64,000 nucleotides of DNA, taken from NCBI RefSeq assembly GCF_958450345.1, contig NC_088780.1, positions 113,658,226 through 113,722,225 on the forward strand, in the 5' to 3' direction. Shown one piece after another: positions 46,001 through 56,060 of this stretch. How positions within the stretch are numbered: position 1 is the stretch's first letter; each line of letters opens with the position of its first letter. The notes beneath the pieces were generated by a model. The model made no database searches. It was given only the letters and a program-made list of their open reading frames with translations, and was not told where the DNA came from. The translations under genes and the position numbers were made by a program. The DNA is from Calliphora vicina (Eukaryota; Arthropoda; Insecta; Diptera; Calliphoridae).

Positions 46001-46964
46001 TACGACACCATAGAGAAATTCTAAGGAAGTGCATGAAGCATTTAGGTTGTAGAGTATAGAAAAATACATCTGATCAAAGCGGAATTTGAATTTATGTCCT
46101 CTGAACCTAACTACAAATATTTGTAGTTGCTTGTTTTTAAACAGACCAATATTTATTTTTAGCAAAGAAAACGCCATAATTCATTCCACCCTCGAAATAG
46201 ACAGGGATAAACTTTTTTTTTTAAATAACACATCTAATTAGAATAATTAATTGCTTTACTTCCAGATGCCAAATAGAAATTTAGCAAATTTATCAAATTT
46301 AAGTGAAAAAGCCAATAACGATGACCTACAATCAATGCATTCGTTTGAATTATTCAGTGAAAATAATATGGAACCTATCGATAACCAACCCTTTATAACA
46401 AAGCCTAGACGAAATTTAGAAAACATTGATTTATTTGAAAACATAAGTGATGAAGAATCGGTATTAAATGAAGATGATGATGGCGATGAAAACAAACCAG
46501 ACGATTTAGTTTCATCATCACAGGAATTTCAGACACTATCACCCGAATCAAGATCTACGACACCACCTATTTTAGAGGAATTTATTAAATTAGAACCAGT
46601 TTCTCCCAATCACTCTGCTGAAAAAGGCAATAGTAGTAAAAGGAAAGGTAATAATACTCTAAAATTTCACATTTCCAACATGGACTGTTGGATGATGTTC
46701 GGAAATCTTTTAATGTTGACAAAAGCGCAAAAATCGCAACTTCAAGATAAATTTCCTCGCTCCTTTAACTGGCTGCTAGAAACATGTGCCCAAACTATTA
46801 ATGTTGAATGGTCGGCGGTGTACGAACAACTGCAATGTATAGAACTAATGTTTTGTTTAGGTATCAATGATCCCAAAACGATTAAAAATTGTGTGTATAT
46901 CAACTCTCAAAATTCTATCAAGGATATTCAAACGATTATAAATACATATAGGGAAATATGGTAA
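34083..46964 (+). CDS. TAF1B: TAF1B, Pol I initiation factor subunit (Rrn7/TFIIB-like), complete, 6 exons
   Basis: Subunit of the SL1/core-factor complex that brings RNA polymerase I to rDNA promoters in the nucleolus. Exons: 34083-34302, 34371-34566, 34679-34805, 37746-38210, 43236-44393, 46266-46964. All introns are GT-AG and phases agree (1, 2, 0, 0, 0), giving 954 residues. An N-terminal zinc ribbon has Cys16, Cys19, Cys33 and Cys36 (KCHVCGE ... YYCQECG), as in TFIIB-like factors. A TSWECYNYILRGFVEDLLSF block follows in exon 2, then a basic, Ser-rich linker (RKRRHRRRSEDAS). Exon 5 holds the cyclin-fold core with GFEARAMAYIIFTLKLLFGL, as in animal TAF1B. Exon 6 begins with an acidic, Ser-rich region (SDEESVLNEDDDGDEN). 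It is longer than the ~590-residue human protein, mostly from exons 4-6 linkers. Introns 3 (2.9 kb) and 4 (5.0 kb) are filled with inserts. Confidence 0.93.
35111..35324. mobile_element. TIR element with CGCACT ends and ATAT duplication, copy 2
   Basis: Ends CGCACTGGTTCCTCTAAAGA and (inverted) CGCACTTGTTCCTCTAAAGA; ATAT at 35107-35110 and 35325-35328. It shares the CGCACT.GTTC terminus and an inner TTTTCAGTAGA.GCAAAAAC block with the 24510-25090 element. Carries a 25-nt poly-T run. In TAF1B intron 3. Confidence 0.75.
36600..36795 (-). mobile_element. Mini-me/Helentron-like element, copy C (internally deleted)
   Basis: AACAAGTAAGAAAGTATGGT at the left and CACTATGGTGGTGTAGGGTAT at the right. 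Keeps the core TTTACATGGACAGCCAGC and the CCAGACAGACGGAC proto-microsatellite. In TAF1B intron 3. Confidence 0.75.
36924..37257 (-). CDS. Small secreted peptide precursor, nested antisense in TAF1B intron 3 (2 exons)
   Basis: Not recognised by family. Exon 1 37257-37110 starts MRSIIFALFLAICCIIIYTN, a clear hydrophobic signal peptide with likely cleavage after TNA or TNAA. Donor GTAAAT, acceptor TTATTTAG, exon 2 37036-36924; phase 1 joins as G|AA. The predicted precursor is 86 residues. The mature part is acidic (EASEPQFDDIHEEE, then QWDIDNAEDGNVAEDPQSR) and ends with a hydrophobic tail TLFLLLPLLFPDQFYFS after SR. A TATAAAAT at 37345-37338 (-) lies 31 bp upstream of TCATAC at 37316-37311, a good TATA-plus-initiator spacing. 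Signal peptide, in-phase splice sites and core promoter together make a real gene likely. Function is unknown; an immune or tissue-specific secreted peptide is a guess. Confidence 0.72.
37311..37345 (-). promoter_or_regulatory. Core promoter of the nested secreted-peptide gene (TATA + initiator)
   Basis: On the minus strand TATAAAAT starts at 37345 and TCATAC has its A at 37314, 31 bp downstream, matching the usual TATA-to-start spacing in flies and leaving a ~57-nt 5' UTR. Confidence 0.55.
37545..37665 (+). repeat. Fragment of the TATTAGGGTGGG dispersed repeat
   Basis: AGACTTTTTGATAGGAACAA, TAGCGACGCTATAATTCTGA and AAAGGGCATGTTGAGTATAT match the corresponding parts at 31480-31580 and 62970-63060. 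Confidence 0.7.
38298..38428. mobile_element. Hairpin MITE in TAF1B intron 4
   Basis: GAATGATTCACGTCACCG at the left faces ATTCATGTCACCGTG (inverted) at the right; the arms continue with TTTACCCTTTCG / TTTAGCCTTTCGG and GAACTTTTGCAC / GAACTTTTCCAC. About 130 bp; ends and duplication not exact. Confidence 0.6.
38555..38777 (+). repeat. 5' LTR
   Basis: 223 bp, TGTAGTGCCACACTCATGGG ... GAACGCACTAAA. I see no difference from the 3' LTR on visual comparison. Contains AATAAA motifs and CAACTTT-like sequence; promoter details not assignable. Confidence 0.93.
38779..38794 (+). promoter_or_regulatory. Primer-binding site (tRNA-Trp-like)
   Basis: TGGTGACCACCGACAG begins one base after the 5' LTR. TGGTGACC matches the tRNA-Trp-primed sites reported for CsRn1-type elements; downstream bases diverge. 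Confidence 0.65.
38800..39603 (+). CDS. gag: Gag of the LTR retrotransposon, 267 residues
   Basis: Structural protein of the virus-like particle. Starts MPNADVNTTPSANEDATAPQ. The PPFWKPDPKLWFLQVEAQF block followed by TDDSKYYTLVAEID is typical of insect CsRn1-like Gags. A basic Arg/Ser-rich region (residues ~209-236) precedes a single zinc motif C240-X2-H243-X9-C253-X3-C257, the CHCC type rather than CCHC. The stop at 39601-39603 overlaps the pol frame, which is -1 relative to gag. GGAAAAC at 39591-39597 is a possible but imperfect slippage site. Confidence 0.92.
   Translation: MPNADVNTTPSANEDATAPQVSRVAVKPPPFWKPDPKLWFLQVEAQFMRAGITTDDSKYYTLVAEIDSSILKCASDIISTPPIAGKYETLKARLIDEFSESDDYRFKRLFDNLAIEGKKPSGLLREIKDLSGNKLDPEILKSLWLRQLPTQVQQILATVEGDVNVLAKKADCMTEIQYQPKVSLVDESGNMHKAIAELTKRFDRLEQGRGYHTPDRQQRSPRRRGSSHPRSSRSPSNEICWYHRTFKERATKCRSPCSFRPRPSENL
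39555..41190 (+). pseudogene. pol: pol, first part: protease, reverse transcriptase, start of RNase H (frame broken at the end)
   Basis: Continues gag in the -1 frame. Counting from 39555: aspartic protease FLIDTGAELSVVP (Asp49-Thr-Gly), reverse transcriptase with PNGSWRPCGDFRLLN, VFGLRNAAQTFQRFMD and the catalytic YLDD at 345-348, then RNase H from MTDASDKAMGAVLQQ to YDRELMAIYL. Right after that the frame is lost and a stop follows at 41229-41231. The initial codon (GTG) is only where the frame opens; translation would come from Gag by frameshifting. Otherwise uninterrupted. Confidence 0.9.
41192..42666 (+). pseudogene. pol: pol, second part: end of RNase H and integrase (in another frame)
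   Basis: Picks up at LEGAQFTVFTDHKPL, +1 relative to the first part. About eight residues normally found between the two parts are missing, so a small deletion of a length not divisible by three caused the shift. Then the integrase: zinc domain H-X3-H (HCLSH) and C-X2-C (CQQC), catalytic core with Asp in NIDLVGPLP, Asp in ITTDQGRQFES and Glu in PQANGLIERWHR, and a C-terminal region with LRDDTVRSPLKAPYDGPY. Ends shortly inside the 3' LTR border. I describe the break only. Confidence 0.9.
42649..42661 (+). promoter_or_regulatory. Polypurine tract
   Basis: GGAAGGGGGGTGG directly precedes the 3' LTR, the usual position for plus-strand priming. Confidence 0.8.
42662..42884 (+). repeat. 3' LTR
   Basis: 223 bp, same sequence as the 5' LTR; followed by AACA (target duplication). 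Confidence 0.93.
44640..46240. pseudogene. Decayed non-LTR (Jockey/R1-like) retrotransposon mosaic in TAF1B intron 5
   Basis: More GC-rich than flanking intron. The plus strand near 45196-45258 reads ATVEHILCNCTRLQDLRETG then stop, the C-terminal TxEHxLCxC block that ends many LINE ORF2 proteins after RNase H. Further upstream, fragments are broken by stops. On the minus strand 45407-45667 reads 86 residues (VIPSEVDRLSLSYAQIPLHQ ...) that I cannot place. Likely several nested remnants. Confidence 0.5.
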
Positions 46965-46987
46965 AACAAACTTTAGTCGCTCATTTT

Positions 46988-46997
46988 AATAAATAAA
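46988..46997 (+). terminator. TAF1B polyadenylation signal
   Basis: Two overlapping AATAAA motifs 24-33 bp after the TAF1B stop codon. Confidence 0.6.
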
Positions 46998-47149
46998 ACC
47001 ACGTACATTAGAGCGACTCACTTCGTATGGAGATGAAAAAATTGGATTTGTTACCCCCATCAAAATAAACCTTGGTTATGCGGTAATAAACGTTTTCTTA
47101 AGTTTTTTTTCCAAATATGTAATTAGAATTACTTTGAAAAATATACACA

Positions 47150-47376
47150 TTTGGGGTCTACTATTTGGTCATAGTGTGATAATGTCCTAATATATTATGA
47201 TAGTTTAAACAAATTTCTGTTGTGTTTCAAACAAAAAAGTTCTAAACTAATAAGACTATTTGAACTATGTTTATTGTGTTCTCATAAAATAATAGTTTTT
47301 TGTTTAAAACACAACAACAACTACTATAATATATTAGGACATTATGACAATATGACTAGTAGCAGACCGTGTGAAT
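47150..47376. mobile_element. MITE with long termini (GTCTACTATTTGGTCA...), copy 2
   Basis: Left GGTCTACTATTTGGTCATAG, right (inverted) GGTCTGCTACTAGTCATATT, both leading into AATGTCCTAATATATTAT. The interior TTGTGTTTCAAACAAAAAAG is shared with copy 1 at 11815-12014. Confidence 0.7.
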
Positions 47377-48580
47377 ACTAAAATTTTCAAAAAATCTTTG
47401 AAAAATCATACATATTGACGAATTTCCAAATATTGAGGACCAGGCTCTACATAACGTATATTCCGTTGGATGGAACATGGGAGAAAATGTAAATATTTGC
47501 AAAAAACCGAAAAAAAAACTCTTTTAAAATGGACCAACTCACGAACTAGACGCAAAATATTTTGGAAAACATCATAAGGTTTTGAGGAGGGTAACTTTAG
47601 CACTTTTTTTTGTCCGTCGGTCTACTGAACTATACTACAAAACATTTATAAAGAATGTCCTTCAACACAACTGTATAATAGATTTAATGTATATGTACAT
47701 ATATATGTATAATGAACTCATTAACTTCACGCACTCATTCAGTCAGTCTGTCATTGTCTTGTTGAACTATTTCAATGTAAGTACATTATATGTAGTGCAC
47801 AAAATACAAGTTGGAGCCTGTTGCTTTTGTGCACAACCTACACGAAAAGACATGAGGCTAGTTTCATACTTTTAACAAATGTTTAAATTTGTGATCATAA
47901 TTTTTGAAATTTGTATTTTCTTTTTAAATGTGTACATAACTGAATAAACATTTTTATACCAATAAATGTGTTTTAATTTTTATAAATTAATTAAAATGTT
48001 TACGAATTTAGATAGGTTTGACTCAAAACTGGACTTAAGTATGCACTGACAAATAATCTTCAGCTATTTGATATGAAACACCCCGCAAATATTAAATATA
48101 AGCGTGCTGAATTTATGGTACATTTTAAAAACTTTAAGGCGTCCCAATGTCTATATCTACATATATTTGTGTCTTTTTAATTTGTTCTTGTATTATTCTT
48201 TTGTTGTTTCCACCATTTTCCTATTGGCATTCAATTCAATTCGTTTCTTTTTTTCCATAGAATTTTCTTATTGATTTTATCTTTAAATTCATGTGTTTCA
48301 TGCGGTGTTAGTTTTGTGTATTTTTCAATAAAACAGTATCAATTTTTAGTTTTTAAATTACAATTTTTAAACAACACATGAATTGCATTTCATGCAGAAA
48401 ATCAGAAATATTCGTTCATGATTTTCAAAGTAATTTAGATAAGTGCCGTGGAATACGATAATGATTTCATCTCGCAAGGTTAACGACTTTATTTGATTGA
48501 TTTATATATTTGATGTGGGAAATGTGAATGAAAATATCAGACAAAATAACTTACCATTGTTTTAAAAAAAATCGGCCGAT
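47377..48580. other. AT-rich spacer
   Basis: No recognised gene. An open frame at 47582-47875 has no recognisable domain and mostly low-complexity codons, so I do not call it. Confidence 0.4.
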
Positions 48581-48584
48581 ATTT

Positions 48585-48855
48585 ATACCCTACACCACCA
48601 TAGTGGGGAGGGTAAGTTTTTCGGGCCAAGGACGGAGCCTATTGAAACTGGCAGTAATCGGTCCATTATTTCACCTAGCCCTCATACAAATGTCCTCCCG
48701 AAATTGGATTTTATCGGTCATAAATGCTTAATTTATATAAGTATCTTCACAAATTTTGCCCCAAATAAGTTTTATATTTACCAAATTTTATTATGATCGG
48801 TCCATAGGGTGTAGGATATTATATTGTCTGGCTTGACCGACCATACTTTCTTACT
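48585..48855 (+). mobile_element. Mini-me/Helentron-like element, copy D
   Basis: ATACCCTACACCACCATAGT at the left, GGCTTGACCGACCATACTTT then CTTACTGATTG at the right; internal part collinear with copy B (TATTGAAACTGGCAGTAATC). Lacks the mini-me core. Confidence 0.75.
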
Positions 48856-49304
48856 GATTGAAAGATATGAGCTATAATAACTAATTGATTGTAAGGAAAT
48901 TATAAGCTTTATTATTTGCCTATCCATAATTGTTTACAATTTTTAAATCTGTATAAAAATGTGTGAGTTAGAGGTACTAAAGTACTAGGACCTACCCTAA
49001 AACAGTTTTTTTCAAAATAACTCAAAATTTTGAGGTTGTTTCAAAATCTTGGAAAATGGTTTTAGTATGCCCTCACCTAGGCCTACAACCCATATTAGGT
49101 CGCTTTTCAAGCTCTGACAAAAAGTGTTATTTTGTAGCAGAGTGTTATTAATTAAAATTCGAAAACGAGATCACGAGAAAATATCCATTGAAATAAAATT
49201 ACATAACAAATAAAATTACTCATTCGTTGTCATACAAAAAAATTTATTTAGAGGATGCAAACACATTTTTTATATAAAAATCTAAATAAAAGTTGTCTAC
49301 ATTT
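48856..49304. other. Non-coding spacer before the satellite
   Basis: Nothing recognised; includes TAGAGGTACTAAAGTACTAG and a GCGCT-poor, repeat-like text with AAGTGTTATTTTGTAGC, which may belong to another dispersed family. Confidence 0.35.
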
Positions 49305-50493
49305 TAAATCCGCTAATAACTTGGCCAATAAGCGTTTAATCAAAAAAAGGAGCTCGATCTGTGATCACTCATATTTCTGACCAAAAATCGATTTTTTATA
49401 AAAAAAACTCAAAATATCTAAATTCGCTAATAACTTGGCCAATAAGCGTTTAATCAAGAAAAGGAGCTCGATCTGCTATCACTCATATTTGTGACCAAAA
49501 ATCGATTTTTTATATAAAAACTAAAAATATCTAAATTCGCTAATAACTTGGCCAATAAGCGTTTAATTAAGAAAAAAAGAGCTCGATCTTTAACCAGTCA
49601 TATTTCTGACCAAACATCGATTTTTATGTAAAAACTCAAAATATCTAAATTAGCTAATAACTTGGCCAATTAGCGTTTAATCGAGAAAAGGAGCTCGATC
49701 TGTGATTACTCATATTTCTGAGCAAAAATCGATTTTTCATATAAAAACACAAAATATCTAAATTCGCTAATAACGCGGCCAATAAGCGTTTAATCAAGAA
49801 GCTCGATCTGTGATCACTCATATTTCTGACCAAAAATCGATTTTTTATATAAAAACTCCAAATATCTAAATTCGCTAATAACTTGCTCAATAAGCGTTTA
49901 ATCAAGAAAAGGAGCTCGATCTGTTATCACTCATATTTCTGACCAAAAATCGATTTTTTATATAAAAACTCAAAATATCTAAAGTCGCTAATAACTTGGC
50001 TAATAAGTGTTTAATAAAGAAAAAGAGCTCGATCTATGATCACTCATATTTCTGAACAAAAATCTATTTTTTATATGAAAACTCAAAATATCTAAATTCG
50101 CTAATAACTTGGTCAATTAGCGTTTAATAGAAAAAGGAGCTCGATCTGTGATCACTCATATTTCTGACCAAAAGTCGATTTTTTATTTAAAATCTCAAAA
50201 TATCTAAATTCGCTAATAACTTTACCAATAAGCGTTTAATTAAGAAAAGGAGCTCGATCTGTGATCACTCATTTTTCTGACCAAAAATAAATTTTTTATA
50301 TAAAAACTCAAAATTTATAAATTCGCTAAGAACTTGGCCAATAAGCGTTTAATCAAGAAAAAGAGCTCGATCTGTGATCACTCATATTTCTGACCAAAAA
50401 TCGATTTTTTATATAAAAACTCAAAATATCTAAAGTCGCTAATAACTTGGCCAACAAGTGTTTAATCAAGAAAAGGAGCTTGATATGTGATCA

Positions 50494-51215
50494 CTAGACA
50501 TGCCCTTAAAAAATATATTTGCTTTGGATGGGTCTTATTTTGTTCATTAGCAGCTAAAACTAACTACCGCAAAATTTAAGTGCAATCGGATAACTAGAAC
50601 ACATGCCGGAAATAGATTGAAAGTTATAAAATTGGGTAAATAATGGTACTTTCTCCGATATCTTAAAATAATTCCATATTTGAATACAGTTTTTTAAACA
50701 TTTGCAATAAACCTAAGCTTCTAGAGAAAATTATCTTTCTAACAAGGTATAAAACAATAATTTCGAATGAAAAATAACAAAGTTATACGAGTTTTATCTG
50801 ACCAAATATTGAGCAAAAAGTGCTAATTTACTCATATTTTACTCGCATTTCTATTGCAAAACAGTGAGCAAATAATACAAAAATGTCGTTTTTCTTGAAT
50901 ATATGACGTAGGGAAATGCTAATAACTTGGTTATTTTTGACTCGATGTTCATGCTTTATACCTTGTTAGAATGATAATTTAATTCTAGAAGCTTAGGTTT
51001 ATTGAAAATGTTTAAGAAACAGTATTTAAATAGGGAAATTTTTTAAGATATCGGAAAAAGTACCATTATTTACCCAATTTTACAACTTTCAATCGATTTC
51101 CGGCACGTGTTCTAGTTATCCGATTGCACTTAAATTTTGCAGTAGTTAGTTTTAGCTGATAATGAACAAAATAAGACCCATCCAAAGCAAATCTATTTTT
51201 TAATGGCATATCTAG
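50494..51215. mobile_element. Foldback element (two ~260-bp inverted arms) inserted in the satellite
   Basis: The left arm 50494-~50754 starts CTAGACATGCC; the right arm ~50954-51215 is its inverted, diverged copy ending GGCATATCTAG. Shared blocks: GGATGGGTCTTATTTTGTTC, GATAACTAGAACACATGCCG and CCTAAGCTTCTAGA. The ~200-bp loop has no coding capacity. TGATCA on both sides may be a 6-bp duplication, but the satellite's own TGATCACT palindrome makes this ambiguous. Confidence 0.85.
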
Positions 51216-51402
51216 TGATCACTCATGTTTCTGACCAAAAATCGATTTTTTATATGAAAACTCAAAATATCTAAATTCGCTAATAACGTGGCCAATAAGC
51301 GTTTAATCAAGAAAAGGAGCTCGATCTCAAAATATCTAAATTCTCTAATAACTTGGCCAATAAGCGTTTAATCAAGAAAAGGAGATCGATCTGTAACCAG
51401 TC

Positions 51403-52310
51403 TAGAGTTGTCAAATATTCGACATATTCTAAAAACCGGTTTTCGAATAATTCGAAAAAGCTTAATTTTTGAAAACTGGTTTTCGGTTTTTTCTATCAAA
51501 AACCAGTTCGAATAACCGGTTTTTGGTCTTTTTTGTGAATTTAAGAATTGAGATATATTAAATTATTTTTTTTTATTAAAACAAATTAAAAAATCGTTCA
51601 GTCATAGGAAAGGATGTATATTAATAGATATTTTATATAATAATAATAGTTAATTGCATTTTTTTCCTTAAATTATTTTTTTATTAAAGAAGAAACATGG
51701 ACTAACTGTTAAAATTGCATTGTATAAACGATTTAGTTCGATATTTTTGAAAATTTGTCCAAATAATTAAAATCTTGTTTTAAGTCGCACGTTGTTGCAA
51801 TATTAGTTATTTTGTGTAGATTTTGAACTTCTTTTAATGTTCAACTGAGCTGAGCTTCTAAATTTTGCGAGTAACTTTTAATATATTCTAAATCAGAGTT
51901 TGATGAACTTTCATTTAGTTCTGACCAAAAAGTCAATTAAAAAGTGTTACTGCATACGGTACAAGGCGAATTTATTACAGGTGACGTTAAAAAGCCATCT
52001 GCTTATTTTTTGATCGATATGTTTTCTGTTAAAGTTTGTTAACATTGGTTTGTTAATTTAAATATGTATAACATTTTTGTATTAAAATGTGTTTAAAATT
52101 AAAAAGGGGAATAGATAATTATTAAAAGTAATCGCATAAAATCTTAAAATAAATTTTAAAAAATATTCGATTTTGTGGAATAATTCGAGACAAAAAAACC
52201 GGTTTGTCTAATAATTCGAAACCCGTCCTTTTGTAAAAACCGGTTTAAAAAACCGGAAAATTGTAAAAAAACGGTTTTTCGAATAATTCGAAAACCGGTT
52301 TACAACTCTA
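51403..52310. mobile_element. hAT-like non-autonomous element in the satellite, 8-bp duplication
   Basis: Starts TAGAGTTGTCAAATATTCGA and ends with the inverted TAGAGTTGTAAACCGGTTTT. AACCAGTC before (51395-51402) and AACCAGTT after (52311-52318) form an 8-bp duplication with one change; an uninterrupted satellite unit near 49600 (TTAACCAGTCATATTTCTG) shows the empty site. Both ends are rich in AAACCGGTTTT dyads. It includes an internal block (about 51940-52130) shared with 63400-63600. Confidence 0.85.
51955..52130. repeat. Repeat block shared with the right end of the window
   Basis: CAAGGCGAATTTATTACAGG, TGACGTTAAAAAGCCATCTG, TTTTTTGATCGATATGTTTT and GTTAAAGTTTGTTAACATT parallel 63412-63520. 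Probably another TE nested in the hAT element. Confidence 0.6.
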
Positions 52311-52610
52311 AACCAGTTATATTTCTGACCAAACATCGATTTTTTATATAAAAATTCAAAATATCTAAATTCGTTAATAACTTGGCCAATAAGCGTTTAA
52401 TAAGAAAAGGAGCTCGATCTGTGATCACTCATATTTTTTATATAAAACTCACAATAAATAAATTAGCTAATACTTGGCCAATAAGCGTTTAATCATGAAA
52501 AGGAGCTCGATCTGTGATCACTCATATTTCTGTACAAAAATCGATTTTTATATAAAAACTCAAGATATCTAAATTCGTTAATAAAAAAGGAGCTCGATCT
52601 GTGATCATTT

Positions 52611-54130
52611 TTAGTTTTTTGACAACAGACTTAGGTTCTTTGTCTCTCAATAACTCTTCTATGTATATTTTATTCTATGACCATAAGATTCATTGTACAT
52701 ATTTTAAAATCAAATGTAAATCAAAAATCAAAGCATTCAACAATACTTTTTTTTCTTTTTAACTATTTTTACGCTTTTCAAACCGCTTCTTACAAATTCA
52801 CAAATCGAACACAAGCTTTTTTTTAATTTGGATAAAAATTCGGGATGTAATTAATTTTTTTGTAAGAATCATGTAAGAAAAAACATAATCAGAAATAATG
52901 CCATTTGCGTTTCATTTTTAAAATACAGGATATGGGTTGAGCAATAAATCTTCAATTTTCATTACAATAACAAAACACATGTAAAATTTACACTCAAAGT
53001 ACACAATTGTAAGCACATACAATTTTCTGAAAATGAGCGAATTCACTTAATTCTGAATAAATTATAAAAGATTTCATTGATTTTTATGATCGATATCTCA
53101 TTTTCTTCCTATTACATGTGGCTTTGCGATAAAGTAATAAACCTGAAAATTTCTGGCGTTTTCGAGTTTTCATGAGTTTTTTAAAACACAAAAATTTGCT
53201 ATTTTCACTTAAAAATTAGCTAATTTTTGTGTTTTTTTTTAAATTCGGTTTCGGTTTTATTTCGTTTTTGAGATAATTTGCTAAATATTAAGTGTTATAG
53301 AAACAAAATCAGTTAATAATATAGGAAATGCTATACAAATTTAAAATTCAAACTTGACAGGTGTTCAAGAGGATAAAGGAAAATTTATTTTAATGGTACT
53401 CTTTTAATATATTAAATTAGTTATCGTATATACTTTAACGTTGGCTCTCAATGAGAACTAAACCAAACAAAGGAGTACTTTTTCATTCTTCTAAATCGTA
53501 CACATGATTCGGAATGAGTAAGAATTAAAAAAGGAGACTTTAGTGATACCTTTCTTTAGCATTTTCTATAATTATGGACCAGAATCATGATGCTGATTAG
53601 AAATACAAAATGTACGTTTCGAATAAGCTAGAATACAGATTACAATGAATCAATAAAAATGAAACTAGAGACAATTGGGGTGGCGAAGCGCATCGAGTCA
53701 GATAGTATTCCATAATTTTATCCGATATTTGAAAACAACTAAGTCTTTGTTACAAAAAAGTTGCATTATTTTTTTCAATTTAATAAATAAACAGTAATTT
53801 TCAGTTTAATTGTCAGGAAATACTTGTAGATCAATATTTTTAAATGAGTTTCTGTCATTCTTTATTAACAGGTTTCCTGAAATAGCCTGCGAAAGGTAGC
53901 CTGATACATCATCTGAAGCAATTAGAGTAATACAATTTAAAGAAATCTTAAGATATTTTTACCGATCAGTTTTTAGGGATATTGGATGAAAAAGTTTGTT
54001 TATAATTTATAAATTTTGAATTTTTCTACTGAAAATAGATTAAAAGTAAAAACCGAAGAATAATTGTCGGTTTCGGTTTTAGGACTTCGGTTAAAACCGA
54101 ACTCTAATATACATATTTATAAATTTATTT
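52611..54130. other. AT-rich spacer
   Basis: No recognised gene. The left border, TTTTTTGACAACAGACTTAG at 52614-52633, resembles the interior of the TAGAGCGGAAACT MITEs. Confidence 0.35.
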
Positions 54131-54136
54131 ATAAGG

Positions 54137-54250
54137 CCTGTCACACATTTTGTTCGGAATGGTTTCAATTCCGTAGTTTTTATTCTGATGGATTTCGTTT
54201 TTGGTTCTTCAGATTCCGTGTAATTTATTAATTCCAAAAATATTTTCAGA
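54137..54250. mobile_element. Left-end fragment of the AGGCCTGTCACA MITE
   Basis: AAGGCCTGTCACACATTTTG, TTCGGAATGGTTTCAATTCC and GTAGTTTTTATTC match 12842-12900, then diverge; no right end follows. Confidence 0.7.
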
Positions 54251-54539
54251 TAGGGCAATCATAGGGGGTCTAGGAGAAAAAATTAACCGATTCTAAAGAA
54301 ATTCAATTTGTCGAATTATTTGAAATTGCGACATGTAGTTTGATTACAAGGTTTACATGGACGGACCGACATAATCGATTCAAAAAGTGCTCCTGATATT
54401 TTTACACGTTACAAACATCAGCATTAACCCAATATATCCTCCTTACCCAATTAAATATATGCACATTTGGGCGACATGAAATAACGACCAATTAGGAAAA
54501 TGAAATATGTACCAATAAAAAAAATAAATAACATTAACT

Positions 54540-55470
54540 TCAATAGTTTTTCCGTACCTGCGATTTAAATTTTGCGATTTTCGAGAAAAACTAATTATTT
54601 GGCTATATTTTGGCGAATGAGTTCAATTTACTTACTATTATGAATTCTAAATATATTCTGAAAGTTTTATTAAAATCGGAAAACGCCACTCCTTAAATCG
54701 CGAAGGTCAAAGGTAAAATGTTTCAATGTTTGGAATTTCTCATGGAAAGATAGCGAAATATTATATATTTTTGGGCCGATTTTGATGAAACTAATAACCG
54801 TTTTTGCTCTACAGAAAAATGTGCTCAAAATCCGCGTTTTTAGGTGCGTTGAACCACCACAAGGACTGAAAAGTTTTCAAAAAAAAAGGACGCCATTATT
54901 TTTATTTACGCAAAAACCTTCAGAAAAATGATGATACCCGCAAATCAAATTTTTGAAATTAAATCTAATGTATATACAAAAAATAACATGAATCATTTAG
55001 TTTATTTTATTCTGAAAAACATTAAAATTAGTACCATTCATATTGACTGACTGTATTTTTCGTGATTTTAAAAGTTGAGTTAAAAGAGAAGTGCTATTAA
55101 GGGTTAATTTCCATTTTTGAGCTGTTATTGAATGTTATATTTATATATAGAAAGGAAATATTGGTGCCGTTTTGCTAAGCTTAAAATGTCTTTTCATCGT
55201 GCATGTTTAAAAAATATAAAATTCTTTTTTTTATGAGATTTGCGCCCCCTGTTGTGGGTTTTTGGAACTATTTTTAAGGATTCAAAAAACATCAGTTGTA
55301 TTAATTTTTGATGCAGAGTCGACTGGTGAAATCAGATTTGCAATATATTCAACCATTTTTGCTCTACAGAAAAATGTGCTCAAGGAATGAAAATTTTCCA
55401 AAAATAAAGGACGCCATTATTTTTATTTACGCAAAAAATTATGATACCCGAAAAACAAATGAAGTGACCT
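54540..55470. repeat. Dispersed repeat (related to 29900-30560) with an internal repeated segment
   Basis: 54570-54690 matches 30145-30330. In addition, TTTGCTCTACAGAAAAATGT then GCTCAA and GGACGCCATTATTTTTATTT then ACGCAAAAA occur twice (54812-54950 and 55356-55440). Non-coding. Confidence 0.6.
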
Positions 55471-55499
55471 GATCACAAACGAACTCTAATATACATACA

Positions 55500-56060
55500 T
55501 ACATATTATAATTTATGGATCGATAGTCATAAAATCCAGTAGTAAGATCTAAGCATACTTGAAACAAATTTGGACCTAATATGGGAGTACATACTGATTA
55601 AATATGGACCGATGTTCTCAAAATATAGCATTTTGATTTTGGCATACATATTACTTACCTGAATAAAATTTTGGTTTGAAATCGATATTTAGATTATTTT
55701 AACCTGATAACTAACTATATTTATAAGAGATTCTGCGTATTTAAGTGATTTTAATGAAGTCGACTTATACAAATTTTGTATGGAAACTGCTATTCCCTAT
55801 AACCATATTGCGAGAAGAAATTTGAATGGGTACTGAGAGAAATCATGGACCGATTCTTATCTTTTTCAACAGTGGTTGTCTCATATCTTGGTCCAGAAAT
55901 CTGGTTCTACTTGACCAATTTTGCCCATATTCAATACCAAACATTTGTGATTCCCTCGAGGCCCTATCGTGTCTTCAACAGACAGGCGGACGGAGTGCGA
56001 CTTAGAATTTGATAAGGACCCAGAATATATATTATATACTTTTATATTCTACGATCAATA
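55500..56060. repeat. Mini-me-like / dispersed repeat remnant
   Basis: Contains ATGGACCGATTCTTATCTTT, CCTCGAGGCCCTATCGTGTC, a CAGACAGGCGGACGGAG stretch and GGACCCAGAATATATATTAT, in the order found in mini-me-type elements; related text recurs at 58665-58720. Decayed. Confidence 0.45.

Larger units (their letters stand above)
49305..52610 (+). repeat. ~113-bp satellite array, about 15 units, interrupted by two insertions
   Basis: Unit landmarks in order: GCTAATAACTTGGCCAATAA, GCGTTTAATCAAGAAAAGGA, GCTCGATCTGTGATCACTCA, TATTTCTGACCAAAAATCGA, then TTTTTTATATAAAAACTCAA. Units repeat every 105-115 bp through 50493, resume at 51216-51402, and again at 52311-52610. They differ by scattered substitutions and small indels, so the array is not freshly amplified. 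Two inverted units lie in mats intron 1. AT-rich, no reading frame of note. Confidence 0.93.

Noticed and set aside
49654..49905. 83-codon frame on the minus strand with internal repetition
   Set aside because: It is the satellite monomer translated; two units give the repeated peptide.
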